Part shown: piece by piece, positions 32,961-42,250 of the stretch
Position numbering within the stretch: position 1 is the stretch's first letter
Layout: the number at the start of each line of letters is the position of its first letter
NCBI RefSeq assembly: GCF_951230135.1
Contig: NZ_CATNVC010000009.1
Coordinates: 41,665 to 105,664 of the forward strand
Direction of reading: 5' to 3'
Length of the DNA stretch: 64,000 bases
Origin: Butyricicoccus sp. Marseille-Q5471
GTDB lineage: Bacteria > Bacillota > Clostridia > Oscillospirales > Butyricicoccaceae
Made by a program: the position numbers and the translations under genes
Notes under the pieces: model-generated
What the model saw: only the letters and a program-made list of their open reading frames with translations
The model's database searches: none
Told to the model about the DNA's origin: nothing

Positions 32961-33989
32961 ATGGAAAAGCCGATGTCGGTCTATGCCGCGGATGCTCCGC
33001 GCGTTTTGCGCGACTTTTTGACCTATATTTCGACTATACGCGGAAAATCCGCTAAAACAGCGCATGAGTATTATTTGGATTTGCGCCTTTTTTTTCGTGT
33101 GCTCAAGCATAACAAGGGCGGTGTTTCCCGGGAAATACCGATTGAAGAGATCCCAATTGACGATATATCGATTGCGTTTTTGCAGACAATCACGCTGTCT
33201 GATGTATATGACTATCTGGAATACATGTCATCCGAACGGCCGAGACAGCAAAACAGCACGGAGACGGAGTATGGCCTCAGCAACAACTCCCGCGCGCGGA
33301 AAATTTCCGCGATTCGGGCGTTTTTTCGTTACCTGACGGATAAGGTGCATCTGCTGGAGAGCAATCCGGTCAGCAATTTGGAGTCCCCCACCACAAGGAA
33401 ATCTTTGCCGCGGTATTTGACGGCGGACGATAGTGTGCGGCTGTTAGAAGCGGTACAGGGTCCGTTTGCGGCGCGCGATTATTGCATATTGACCTTTTTC
33501 CTCAATTGTGGCATGCGTGTTTCGGAACTGGTTGGGCTGAATTTGACGGATTTCAAGGATGATACGGTGCGGGTGCTTGGCAAAGGTGACAAGGAACGCA
33601 CAATTTATCTCAATGATGCTTGCTTTGCGGCGTTGGAGGCATATTTGCCGGAACGACTTAAACCGCATGAGCAGGACAAGAACGCGCTGTTCATCAGCCG
33701 CAACCGCAACCGCATTAATGTGCAGACGGTGAAGTGGTTGGTTAAAAAGTACATTGGGCAGGCGGGACTGGATACGCAAAAGTATTCGGCACATAAGCTG
33801 CGCCATACTGCGGCGACGCTGATGTATCAAAATGGCGTGGATATTCGCACGCTGCAAAACATTTTAGGTCACACCAGCGTGGACACCACGATGATTTACA
33901 CGCATATTGAGGACGCAGCGGTTCGTGAAGCGGCAAGCAAAAATCCGCTGGCTGAAATAAGACCGAAAGCCGCCAAAAAGGAAGAGTAA
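32961..33989 (+). CDS. Tyrosine recombinase, XerC/XerD type
   Basis: 342 residues. The N-terminal SAM-like domain (residues about 10-130) is followed by a catalytic domain with the R-K-H-R-H-Y set: Arg in LNCGMRVSELVGLN, Lys in VLGKGDKERTIYL, HKLRHTAATL, LGHTSVDTTMIYTH with the nucleophile Tyr. It resembles the chromosomal Xer paralogues of Clostridia rather than phage integrases. AAAGGGG lies about 11 bases before the ATG. No att site or element boundary is visible nearby. Confidence 0.88.
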   Translation: MEKPMSVYAADAPRVLRDFLTYISTIRGKSAKTAHEYYLDLRLFFRVLKHNKGGVSREIPIEEIPIDDISIAFLQTITLSDVYDYLEYMSSERPRQQNSTETEYGLSNNSRARKISAIRAFFRYLTDKVHLLESNPVSNLESPTTRKSLPRYLTADDSVRLLEAVQGPFAARDYCILTFFLNCGMRVSELVGLNLTDFKDDTVRVLGKGDKERTIYLNDACFAALEAYLPERLKPHEQDKNALFISRNRNRINVQTVKWLVKKYIGQAGLDTQKYSAHKLRHTAATLMYQNGVDIRTLQNILGHTSVDTTMIYTHIEDAAVREAASKNPLAEIRPKAAKKEE

Positions 33990-34008
33990 CAATTTGAAAC
34001 AGTAAGAA

Positions 34009-34060
34009 AGAGAGTCTGCCGAACGGATTGCAATCGTTCGACAGACTCTCTTTTGTTTTT
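34009..34060. terminator. Terminator between xer gene and pyruvate carboxylase
   Basis: AGAGAGTCTG...CAGACTCTCT with an inner CGAACG/CGTTCG helix, then TTTTGTTTTTTTT. It lies between convergent genes. Confidence 0.88.
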
Positions 34061-34064
34061 TTTG

Positions 34065-37000
34065 TTATTTTGTTGTCATTAACAATTCGCCCGCCTTCAC
34101 GGCAGCCCCTTCGCTAATCAGAATTTCGCTAATGACGCCATCCATACGCGCGACGACGGAGGTCTCCATCTTCATAGCCTCAATGACGGCCACAACCTGA
34201 TTTTTGCTCACGGTATCCCCTGCCTTGACGCTGATTTTCGATACCATGCCCGGAATCGATGCGCCAATTTGGCTCTTGTCCTCAGGATCTGCCATAATGG
34301 TGCGGAGGACAACGGCCTGTGCGCTTTCATCTGGTACGGCGATGTCTCGGCGCATGCCGTTTAACTCAAACAGTACGTTGCGGGTGCCATCATCGTTCAA
34401 ATCGCCCATGCCACAGTATTTGATAACGAGCGTTTTGCCATCCTCAATGTCTATTTTGTTGGTTTCGCCCAGCGCCATGCCGTTAAAGAATACGTGGCTG
34501 CTCATTCGCATGATATAGCCATATTCCTTGCGGTGGCGGCAGAACTCCTCAACCACACGGGGATACAGACACCAAGAGATAACCGTGCGGTCGGATGCTT
34601 CCGGATAGAACTTCTGCACCTCCTGCTTTGCCCATGCAAAGTCAATCGGAGGGAGGAGCTCTCCGGGGCGGCAGGTGATAGGCTCTTCTCCTTTGAGAAC
34701 GATTTTTTGCAAATCCTCCGGGAATCCCCAAGCAGGCTGTCCCATCATTCCCTTAAAGTATGATACCACGGAATCTGGGAAGGTGAGTGCTTCGCCTCGC
34801 TCTACGATGTTCTCGGGCGTAAGACGATTTTGCACCATGAAAATTGCCAAATCGCCGACCATCTTAGAGGAGGGTGTGACCTTCACGATGTCCCCGAGCA
34901 TATCATTGACCGATTTGTACATTTCCTTAACCGATTCAAACTGGTGCCCCAGGCCGAGGCTTTCCACCTGCGCTTTTAAATTGGTATACTGACCGCCGGG
35001 CATCTCATAACGGTAAATATCGGTGGAAGGATTCTTGATACTGGATTCGAAGCTCTCATAGCGCAGCCGCACGTCCGCCCAGTAATCGCTCAGATACTGC
35101 AGGCTGTGCGGATCAAGACCGGTATCGCGTTCCTGTCCCTGCAGCGCCGCGACAACAGCGTTCATGGACGGCTGGCTGGTCATGGAGCTCATGGAATCGA
35201 TGGCCACATCGACAATATCGACACCTGCTTCGGCCGCCATCAGCAGTGCGGCGACTTGGTTGCCGGAGGTGTCATGCGTATGCAGATGAATCGGAAGACC
35301 GACCTCGTTTTTGAGAGCCGAAACCAGTTTCTTGGCGGCATATGGCTTGAGCAGGCCGGACATATCTTTGATGCACAATGTGTGTGCGCCGCGCTTTTCC
35401 AGCTCCTTGGCGAGATTCACATAATATTGCAGTGTGTATTTATCGCGTTTGGGGTCGAGAATGTCGCCGGTGTAACATAGTGTGGCTTCACACAGTTTGC
35501 CCTGCTTGAGCACCTCGTCCATGGCGACTTCCATGCCGGGTACCCAGTTGAGTGAGTCGAAGATGCGGAATATATCGATGCCGGTGGTTGCGGCTTCTGC
35601 AATAAAGGCACGCACCAAATTGTCGGGATAGTTGGTATAGCCAACGGCGTTTGCGCCGCGCAGCAGCATTTGAAACGGAATGTTGGGAATCTTTTGCCGC
35701 AGCAAATCAAGCCGCTCCCACGGGGATTCATGCAGGAAGCGATAGGCGACATCGAACGTTGCGCCGCCCCACATCTCGAGCGAAAAGCAGTCATTCAGAA
35801 TTTCCGCCGTGCCGGACGCACCGTTCACCATGTCGCGGGTTCGGACGCGTGTCGACAACAGGGATTGATGCGCATCCCGCATAGTGGTATCGGTGATTAA
35901 CAGCTTTTTCTGCGCGAGCACCCAGTCGCGCACGGCCTCGGGCCCTTGTTGGTCGAGCATCTGCTTTAGACCAATGGCGGGAGTGCCTTTGTGCGGTGGA
36001 AAACGGGGAATATCGTACTGTGCGCGGTCGGCCGAACGGTTTTTCATCTGTATTTCCGCGATATAGCGCAGAACCTTTGTCGCGCGGTCGCGGCTGCTCG
36101 CAAATTCAAACAGCTCTGGCGTTTCATCAATGAACTTCGTATGACATTGTCCGGCGCGGAAAACCGGGTGATTTAGAATATTTGACACAAAGGGAATGTT
36201 CGTTTTGACACCGCGAATGTGCTCCTCGCTAATTGCACGCAAGGCCTTGCGGCAAACGCCCTCAAAGGTGTTGTCCCAAGAGGTGACCTTGACCAGAAGC
36301 GAATCGTAGTATGGGGATATGACCGCGCCTGCATAGGCATTTCCGCCATCGAGACGCACGCCAAAGCCGCCGCCCGAGCGATACGCCGTAATCTTGCCGG
36401 TATCCGGTGCGAATTGATTGGCCGGATCCTCGGTTGTGACACGGCATTGAATGGCGTAGCCGTTCATCTGCACGTCCTTTTGACTGGCAATGCCAATGAC
36501 GGGCGTTGATAGAGGATAGCCTTCGGCAATTAGGATTTGGGCGCGCACCAAATCGATGCCGGTGACCTCCTCGGTGACGGTATGCTCGACTTGTATACGG
36601 GGATTCATCTCTATGAAGTAATGGTTGCCGTCTTTGTCAACCAGAAACTCAACCGTGCCGGCCGAAATGTAACCCACGTATTTGGCAACCTTGACCGCAT
36701 CCGCATACAGCTGCTGACGGACAGACTCCGGAACCGACCAAGCGGGAGCGAATTCTACGACTTTTTGATAGCGGCGCTGCAGCGAGCAGTCGCGTTCGAA
36801 CAAGTGCACGACGTTACCATACTGATCGGCAAGGATTTGAATTTCAATATGTTTGGGTTCGACTAAATATTTCTCGATGAAAATATTCGCATTACCAAAG
36901 GCCTTTTTTGCCTCGCTCTCTACAAGTGCAAACGCAGGTTTTACTTCATCCGGCGAATCGCAGCGCCGCATGCCGCGTCCGCCACCGCCGCCGGCCGCTT

Positions 37001-37487
37001 TCAGGATGATGGGAAAGCCGAAGGAAATCGCTTTTTCAAGCGCTTCCTCAGCGTCTCGCAGCGGGTGCTCCGAGCCGGGAATGGTGGGCACGTCGCAGGC
37101 CTTGGCGATGGATTTTGCGGTGAGCTTATCGCCCATTTGATCTAAGATGGTCGAATGCGGCCCGATGAATGTGATGCCCTTTCGCTCACAGGCACGCGCA
37201 AAATCAGCATTTTCAGAGAGAAAACCGTATCCGGGATGGATGGCATCCACCCGGCGGCGTTTTGCCAGATCGATAATGGCGTTGATGTCCAAATAAGCGC
37301 CGAGAGGACTTTTGTTGTCGCCGATGAGATAGGCTTCATCCGCACGGGTACGGAAGGCGCTGTAGGTATCTTCGTTAGAATAGATTGCGACGGTTTGCAA
37401 ACCAAGATCATAGCACGCGCGAAATACACGCATTGCAATTTCACCGCGGTTTGCAACGAGCACCTTGTTGAACTTGCAGACTTCCAT
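34065..37487 (-). CDS. pyc: Pyruvate carboxylase
   Basis: 1140 residues from ATG 37487, preceded by AAGGAGG. Makes oxaloacetate from pyruvate, ATP and bicarbonate. Domains in order: biotin carboxylase (KVLVANRGEIAMRVFRA, GGGGRGMR, FIEMNPRIQVEHTVTEEVTG), carboxyltransferase (DTTMRDAHQSLLSTRVRT, HLHTHDTSGN with metal-binding His residues) and the biotin carrier domain (VIEAMKMETS, biotinyl Lys1106). Length and order are those of the single-chain bacterial enzyme. With citrate synthase at 50483 it can feed the oxidative arm to glutamate. Confidence 0.96.
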   Translation of the reverse strand: MEVCKFNKVLVANRGEIAMRVFRACYDLGLQTVAIYSNEDTYSAFRTRADEAYLIGDNKSPLGAYLDINAIIDLAKRRRVDAIHPGYGFLSENADFARACERKGITFIGPHSTILDQMGDKLTAKSIAKACDVPTIPGSEHPLRDAEEALEKAISFGFPIILKAAGGGGGRGMRRCDSPDEVKPAFALVESEAKKAFGNANIFIEKYLVEPKHIEIQILADQYGNVVHLFERDCSLQRRYQKVVEFAPAWSVPESVRQQLYADAVKVAKYVGYISAGTVEFLVDKDGNHYFIEMNPRIQVEHTVTEEVTGIDLVRAQILIAEGYPLSTPVIGIASQKDVQMNGYAIQCRVTTEDPANQFAPDTGKITAYRSGGGFGVRLDGGNAYAGAVISPYYDSLLVKVTSWDNTFEGVCRKALRAISEEHIRGVKTNIPFVSNILNHPVFRAGQCHTKFIDETPELFEFASSRDRATKVLRYIAEIQMKNRSADRAQYDIPRFPPHKGTPAIGLKQMLDQQGPEAVRDWVLAQKKLLITDTTMRDAHQSLLSTRVRTRDMVNGASGTAEILNDCFSLEMWGGATFDVAYRFLHESPWERLDLLRQKIPNIPFQMLLRGANAVGYTNYPDNLVRAFIAEAATTGIDIFRIFDSLNWVPGMEVAMDEVLKQGKLCEATLCYTGDILDPKRDKYTLQYYVNLAKELEKRGAHTLCIKDMSGLLKPYAAKKLVSALKNEVGLPIHLHTHDTSGNQVAALLMAAEAGVDIVDVAIDSMSSMTSQPSMNAVVAALQGQERDTGLDPHSLQYLSDYWADVRLRYESFESSIKNPSTDIYRYEMPGGQYTNLKAQVESLGLGHQFESVKEMYKSVNDMLGDIVKVTPSSKMVGDLAIFMVQNRLTPENIVERGEALTFPDSVVSYFKGMMGQPAWGFPEDLQKIVLKGEEPITCRPGELLPPIDFAWAKQEVQKFYPEASDRTVISWCLYPRVVEEFCRHRKEYGYIMRMSSHVFFNGMALGETNKIDIEDGKTLVIKYCGMGDLNDDGTRNVLFELNGMRRDIAVPDESAQAVVLRTIMADPEDKSQIGASIPGMVSKISVKAGDTVSKNQVVAVIEAMKMETSVVARMDGVISEILISEGAAVKAGELLMTTK

Positions 37488-37602
37488 TTTGGGATTTCCT
37501 CCTTTAGGTAGATGATTCGTTGAAAAACATGTAGAAATATGCAGAGGTAAGAATATAAAGCCAAGATTACAATTTGAAATTACTGATTCAATCAATAATC
37601 TG

Positions 37603-37631
37603 ATTATATGGAATTTTTACCGCATATGCAA
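37603..37631 (-). promoter_or_regulatory. Promoter of pyc
   Basis: On the minus strand TTGCAT (37626-37631), 17 bases, TATAAT (37603-37608). The leader to the ATG is about 110 bases; no known riboswitch was recognised in it. Confidence 0.75.
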
Positions 37632-37639
37632 GATTAAAA

Positions 37640-37666
37640 ACATAAAATTGCAAAATAATTTTATGT
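37640..37666. promoter_or_regulatory. AT-rich inverted repeat upstream of the pyc promoter
   Basis: ACATAAAATT (37640-37649) and AATTTTATGT (37657-37666) are perfect 10-base arms around 7 bases. It lies nine bases upstream of the pyc -35. AAATTGC...GCAATTT forms an overlapping second repeat. It is likely an operator or UP-type element. The remaining sequence to 37867 shows no gene; a ribosome-site-like AAGGAGG at 37678-37684 has no usable start after it. Confidence 0.45.
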
Positions 37667-37867
37667 GCAATTTCCATAAGGAGGATTGAACAAGCAGCAG
37701 CGTCAGGGGTAAGTTTGAGAAATATCATTGTGAGATGCACAGAAAATTTGCTTCGATTCTTAGCCACTATTCATATTGCATTCTGAAAAACGAGCCGATA
37801 CAATGAAGAAAAGTCAAATATCTATAAAGAATCACGTGGATAACGTGCACGTGTGTAAGGGGTGCGT

Positions 37868-38839
37868 ATGAAGCTTTATTTTTTGAATGTAGGATACGGC
37901 GAAGCAATTGTTGCGCGCTCCGACAGCGGATATACGGTAGTGATTGACGGCGGGCCGCGCCACACGGCCGAAGCTGAACCGGATGCAATTGCACTGGATG
38001 AATTTCTACGTCGCGAATCCTGCAAACGCATTGATTTGGTGATTCTGACGCACATTCACGACGATCATATCAGCGGACTGGTTCCTGTAGTAGAGGGATG
38101 GGACGTTGGTGAAATCTGGTGCAATATCACGCCAAACTATGAAATTGCACCGGCTTTGGAGCGATTGCGTCCGCATCTCGGCAAGCGCCCGGGAAGTTTG
38201 CTGTTTTGGCGTGCGCTGCAGAGTTATGAGTGCATTCGTACGATAGCACAGCAGCAGGGAATTCCGCTGCGGTCGGTTTGCGGCGGCGAGACGTATCAAC
38301 TGGGTGGGCTTACACTGACGCTGTATGGAATGCACAGCGATGCGCAGCGGGAAAATCAGCAGCAATTTGAAAGTATGTTAGCTACCTCCGAGCCGGAGGT
38401 TTTATTTAAACGATTTGATGAAAGCGATTGCATTTGCAATTCCACCAGCCTTGCATTAACCATTGGAGAGGGGGATTTTCGAGCACTTCTGACAGGAGAC
38501 AAGGTACACGGTTGGGATATCCTGCGCAGGGAATGCGACCTGCAGGCAGCTGTGCTGAAAATCACACACCACGGGCAGTTGGACGGCATGCCGCAGGATA
38601 TGTTGGAAGGAGCGGACCCTGAAATTATCGTGACTTGTGTGGATCGAAAAAGAACGTTTTATGGTGGGAATCCGGTGGTATTGGATAGAGCCGCAGCATA
38701 TTTGCGCACCAAATCGCGAGAACCGCGCATCTTCATGACCGGTGCGCTGCGAGAGCAGGCTCCTTATGGCAGTGTGTTGGAGCTTTCTTGGGACAGGAAA
38801 ACAAAACGCACAAATTCTCTTGTCAAAACATATGAGTAG
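37868..38839 (+). CDS. Metallo-beta-lactamase-fold hydrolase (ComEC/Rec2-like, soluble)
   Basis: 323 residues from ATG 37868, preceded by AAGGGG. MKLYFLNVGYGEAIV, VIDGG, LTHIHDDHISGL (metal site), LLTGDK and ITHHG follow the pattern of the C-terminal nuclease-like domain of ComEC and of related stand-alone hydrolases. There is no signal peptide or membrane segment. The closest known relatives act on nucleic acids or phosphodiesters, but the substrate is unknown. It is a single gene between pyc and the sugar ABC operon. Confidence 0.8.
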   Translation: MKLYFLNVGYGEAIVARSDSGYTVVIDGGPRHTAEAEPDAIALDEFLRRESCKRIDLVILTHIHDDHISGLVPVVEGWDVGEIWCNITPNYEIAPALERLRPHLGKRPGSLLFWRALQSYECIRTIAQQQGIPLRSVCGGETYQLGGLTLTLYGMHSDAQRENQQQFESMLATSEPEVLFKRFDESDCICNSTSLALTIGEGDFRALLTGDKVHGWDILRRECDLQAAVLKITHHGQLDGMPQDMLEGADPEIIVTCVDRKRTFYGGNPVVLDRAAAYLRTKSREPRIFMTGALREQAPYGSVLELSWDRKTKRTNSLVKTYE

Positions 38840-38952
38840 CGCCAATGGGAAAACCTGAAACTCGTCAAAATGACGAAAAAAACATCATAAATCTGGAAAG
38901 AATGCAACTGGATTTTTAAAGACAGATTGATTAAAATGTAAATCACAAGGAG

Positions 38953-38966
38953 TGAAAGCGTTTTCA
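38953..38966 (+). promoter_or_regulatory. cre-type operator in front of the sugar ABC operon
   Basis: TGAAAGCGTTTTCA fits the CcpA consensus TGWNANCGNTNWCA at every position and is nearly palindromic. It lies 111 bases before the first permease ATG, and a candidate -10 (TAAAAT, near 38932) sits just upstream, so bound protein would block elongation. It could be read by CcpA or by the LacI regulator encoded at 42251. Confidence 0.65.
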
Positions 38967-39076
38967 TTTTACTTCTATTTTTCCAAGAACCGATGGCAGA
39001 GTTAACAATACATCGCTATACTGGAACCTGTCATATGGCAAAGCAAGGCGTGTTACACGCCGGAGGAGGGTATGCA

Positions 39077-39913
39077 ATGAAAGAAAGTACCGGCAGCAAG
39101 GCTGCAAAGGGCGTGACACTCGCGATTCTGCTGATTTGGACGTTGTTCCCGATTTACTGGATGTTCTCACTTGCGATACGCAAGGGTGATGAACTGACAG
39201 GCGCTCTTTCGTTCCTGCCGCACTCGTTCTCGATGGAGCATTTCATCGACCTGTTTGAGAACAAGGGCTTTGGCACGGCGCTCGTTAACAGTCTGCAGGT
39301 CACTTGCATCTCGCTTGCGATTTCGCTGGTGTTCGGCCTGTGCTGTGCGTACATTCTTGCACGTGCCCGATTCCAGTTCAAAATGAAGGGGCCGGAGCTG
39401 TTCTGGGTGCTTTTGATTCGCGTGCTACCGCCAATCGCGTTCGCACTGCCGTTGTATATCATGTTTTCCAACGCCGGCATGCTCAGCACCAAGGTACCGA
39501 TTATTCTGGCGCATTGTCTGATTAATGTACCGTTCATCATCTGGTTCATGATTACATTTTTTGAGAATCTTCCGGTATCGGTTGAGGAAAGCGCGGCGGT
39601 CGATGGCGCGACGGAGTCGCAGTTGTTTGGCCGAATCGTGTTGCCGCAGGTACTGCCCGGAATTGCGGCGGTCGGCATTCTTTCCTTCATGACATCGTGG
39701 AACGAGTACTTATACGGCGTTATTTTTGTTCAAAGTCCATCCAACTTCACGATTCCGCTGACGCTGGCGACGCTCAATAGCGAACAGGAACTGGCGCAGT
39801 GGGGCAACATTGCAGCCGGCGGCATTGTTTCTCTGATACCGATTGCGATTTTCGTGATGATTGCACAGAATTTCTTAATCGCGGGCCTGTCAAACGGCGC
39901 GGTAAAGGAATAA
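39077..39913 (+). CDS. Carbohydrate ABC transporter permease (MalG/UgpE type)
   Basis: 278 residues from ATG 39077, preceded by GGAGGAGGG. Six membrane helices and the EAA loop EESAAVDGATESQLFGRIVLPQVLPG, split here for reading as EESAAVDGATES and LFGRIVLPQVLPG, which contacts the ATPase. It is the CUT1-family permease paired with the MalF-like protein at 41331. No ATPase gene is in the cluster, as in other Firmicutes that share an MsmX-type ATPase. The order (permease first, then binding protein, then second permease) is unusual but seen. Confidence 0.9.
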   Translation: MKESTGSKAAKGVTLAILLIWTLFPIYWMFSLAIRKGDELTGALSFLPHSFSMEHFIDLFENKGFGTALVNSLQVTCISLAISLVFGLCCAYILARARFQFKMKGPELFWVLLIRVLPPIAFALPLYIMFSNAGMLSTKVPIILAHCLINVPFIIWFMITFFENLPVSVEESAAVDGATESQLFGRIVLPQVLPGIAAVGILSFMTSWNEYLYGVIFVQSPSNFTIPLTLATLNSEQELAQWGNIAAGGIVSLIPIAIFVMIAQNFLIAGLSNGAVKE

Positions 39914-39951
39914 ATCAGCCTAGAAATTTGGAGAAAAGAAAGGTGAGAATT

Positions 39952-41226
39952 ATGTTCAAGAGAAGTCTAGCGTTATTACTATCCGGTCTGATGCTGACCG
40001 GTGCAATGGCAGGCTGTGGCGGCAGCAAGCCTTCCGAGCAGGACACTGGCGCGGCGGGAAGCGACAGCGCACAATCGACGACCGATCCGATCAAGCTGAC
40101 CATTGCCGCACGCGGCGGTACGCATGTGGACGTCATCAATTCGGTATTGCCTGCATTTGAATCGGAAAACAACTGTAAGGTCGAAGTTCTAGGTTTGGAA
40201 GCGGATGATCTGAAGCAAAAGGTTGCGCTGGATTCTAAGAATGCCAAGGGTGCATACGACCTTTGCATGATTGATGATCCGGTCATGCCTGAGTTTTGCG
40301 ACACCGGTGTATTGCTTGACCTGACTGCGGAGGGGTATAAGGAAGACGCGGATTTCGTCAAGGCATCGCTGGATATTGGCAAATATCCCTATGCTGAGGG
40401 TGATGTTTATGCACTGCCGTTCGCAGGCAATGTTACATTGCTGTTCTACAATCAGGACGTGCTGGACTCCGTTGGCGCAAAGGCACCGGACAACTGGACG
40501 GATGTGCTGAACATCGCCAAGCAGGTCAACGGCAAGGACGGCAAGGTTGGCTACGTCATTCGCGGTCAGCAGGGCAACCCGATTGTCGGCGATTATATGC
40601 CGATTCTGTGGGCGTATGGCGGCGATATTTTTGATAAGGATTGGAATGTAACGGTTGATTCAGCTGAAGCAAAGGCTGCGTTGCAGATGTATATGGATCT
40701 GCTGGCCAACGGCGCGAATTACGAAAAGAACGATATCGTTTCTGCCGTTTCGGACGGTAAGGCTGCAATGAGCTTGGGGTGGCCGAGCTGGTACATTTCG
40801 GGCGGCGCAGCAACCGCAAGCTATGCCCGTATTCCCGGCAAGGTTGATGCGTCTTCGACAGATCAGCCCTCCGGCGTGATTGGCAACTGGATGATGGGTG
40901 TGACCGCAAACACGCAGAATAAGGATTTGGCAATCAAATTGCTGGAATACCTGACCAGCGCCGAGACGCAGAAGTCCGCAGCCGATGTTGGTGCGGTTCC
41001 GACCCGTACCAGTGTGTTCCAGGATACGGAGCTTTCTGCGAAGTATCCGTTCTATGCAACGCTGCTGGATGCGACCGAAAACTCCCGCGTTCGTCCGCGC
41101 ACCCCGCTGTGGAGCCAGATTGAAGAGGCTTACGGTATTGAGCTATCCAACGCAATTGCCGGACAGAAGGATATCGACACCGCGCTCGCTGATGCAAAGG
41201 CACAAATCGAGAAGATTGTAAAGTAA
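39952..41226 (+). CDS. Extracellular sugar-binding lipoprotein (CUT1 family)
   Basis: 424 residues from ATG 39952. The signal peptide LALLLSGLMLTGAMAGCGG has a lipobox with the lipidated Cys. The mature part has a two-lobed solute-binding fold (ITIAARGG-like start, YDLCMIDDPVMPEF, YALPFAGNVTLLFYNQDVL, AAMSLGWPSW, ATNTQNKDLAIKLLEYL-like end). It captures a sugar or oligosaccharide for the flanking permeases; the ligand is not readable. Confidence 0.9.
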   Translation: MFKRSLALLLSGLMLTGAMAGCGGSKPSEQDTGAAGSDSAQSTTDPIKLTIAARGGTHVDVINSVLPAFESENNCKVEVLGLEADDLKQKVALDSKNAKGAYDLCMIDDPVMPEFCDTGVLLDLTAEGYKEDADFVKASLDIGKYPYAEGDVYALPFAGNVTLLFYNQDVLDSVGAKAPDNWTDVLNIAKQVNGKDGKVGYVIRGQQGNPIVGDYMPILWAYGGDIFDKDWNVTVDSAEAKAALQMYMDLLANGANYEKNDIVSAVSDGKAAMSLGWPSWYISGGAATASYARIPGKVDASSTDQPSGVIGNWMMGVTANTQNKDLAIKLLEYLTSAETQKSAADVGAVPTRTSVFQDTELSAKYPFYATLLDATENSRVRPRTPLWSQIEEAYGIELSNAIAGQKDIDTALADAKAQIEKIVK

Positions 41227-41330
41227 ACGTAATTTTAGATCCGAGGCGTCCGTCCGTGGCTGTACTGCCGCGGACGGAGATACGCCCGCATACAAACGCG
41301 GCGCCTGACGGAACCGAGGTGGAGGATAAT

Positions 41331-42212
41331 ATGAAAAAAAGCAATAAGCTATACGCGTATTTGATGAGCTCTCCGGCAATGCTCGTACTTACGGTTCTGA
41401 GTATATTTCCGTTGCTGTTTGTGATTTACTACAGCTTTACAGATTACTACTATCTTTCTTCCGGCAAGCCGGCGTTCATCGCTTTGGAAAACTACACCGA
41501 TTTATTTGCCGATCAGTATTTTCGGCAGGCTCTCTGGAACACCGTAAAATTTACGGTTTTGGCGGTCTTTTTTGAAGTTCTCGTCGGACTGGGCATGGCG
41601 GTTCTAATTAACAGCGTAAAGCATCATCAAAAGCTGCTACGGACGGTGACGCTGCTGCCCGATCTGCTGCCCCCAGTCACAGTGGCGCTGATGTGGCAGA
41701 TTATGTTCTCAAACAACTATGGTCTGTTCAACAACATTCTTGGCCTGTTCGGACTTGATCCGGTTAACTGGCTACAGGATGTAGGTACTGCATTTTATTG
41801 CATCCTCGTCATTGATATCTGGCAATATGCGCCGTTTGTATTCCTGCTTCTATATGCTGCACTGCAATCCGTGCCGCAGGATCAATACGAAGCGGCGGCG
41901 ATTGACGGTGCAAACGCTTGGCAGCGGTTTACGCGCATCACTTTGCCGAGTATTTCAAAAAATATCATCATGGTCGTACTGCTCCGTGTCATCGACACCT
42001 TCCGACTGTTCGATAAGGTCAATATCCTGACCAAGGGCGGTCCGGCAAACTCTACGGCTACCATCACACAGTACATTTATCAGTATGTTGTAAAGCGCAA
42101 CCAAATCGGCTACGGCTCTGCCGCAACGGTCATTATGACTGTGATTGTACTGATTTTAGCATGCGGTTATATTCGAGAGAATTTCCGCAAGAATTCTGCA
42201 CAAAAGGGTTGA
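41331..42212 (+). CDS. Carbohydrate ABC transporter permease (MalF/UgpA type)
   Basis: 293 residues from ATG 41331, preceded by GGTGGAGG. Six membrane helices; EAA loop DQYEAAAIDGANAWQRFTRI then TLPSI. It starts YAYLMSSPAMLVLTVLSIFP as UgpA-like proteins do. It partners with the permease at 39077. The 105-base gap after the binding-protein gene shows no terminator. Confidence 0.9.
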   Translation: MKKSNKLYAYLMSSPAMLVLTVLSIFPLLFVIYYSFTDYYYLSSGKPAFIALENYTDLFADQYFRQALWNTVKFTVLAVFFEVLVGLGMAVLINSVKHHQKLLRTVTLLPDLLPPVTVALMWQIMFSNNYGLFNNILGLFGLDPVNWLQDVGTAFYCILVIDIWQYAPFVFLLLYAALQSVPQDQYEAAAIDGANAWQRFTRITLPSISKNIIMVVLLRVIDTFRLFDKVNILTKGGPANSTATITQYIYQYVVKRNQIGYGSAATVIMTVIVLILACGYIRENFRKNSAQKG

Positions 42213-42250
42213 TATCAGCCTTGCAAACCCGATGAGAAAGGCGGTTGCTC

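Noticed and set aside
32961..33989. Idea that this recombinase excises an element splitting sigG, as in skin/sigK
   Set aside because: It lies 24 kb away among core genes, no second half of sigG and no att repeats are visible, and the 54 kb downstream of the break is core genome. It looks like an ordinary chromosomal Xer paralogue.
37678..37711. AAGGAGG followed by a TTG and eight codons
   Set aside because: The start would be one base from the ribosome site and the peptide is tiny; no support.
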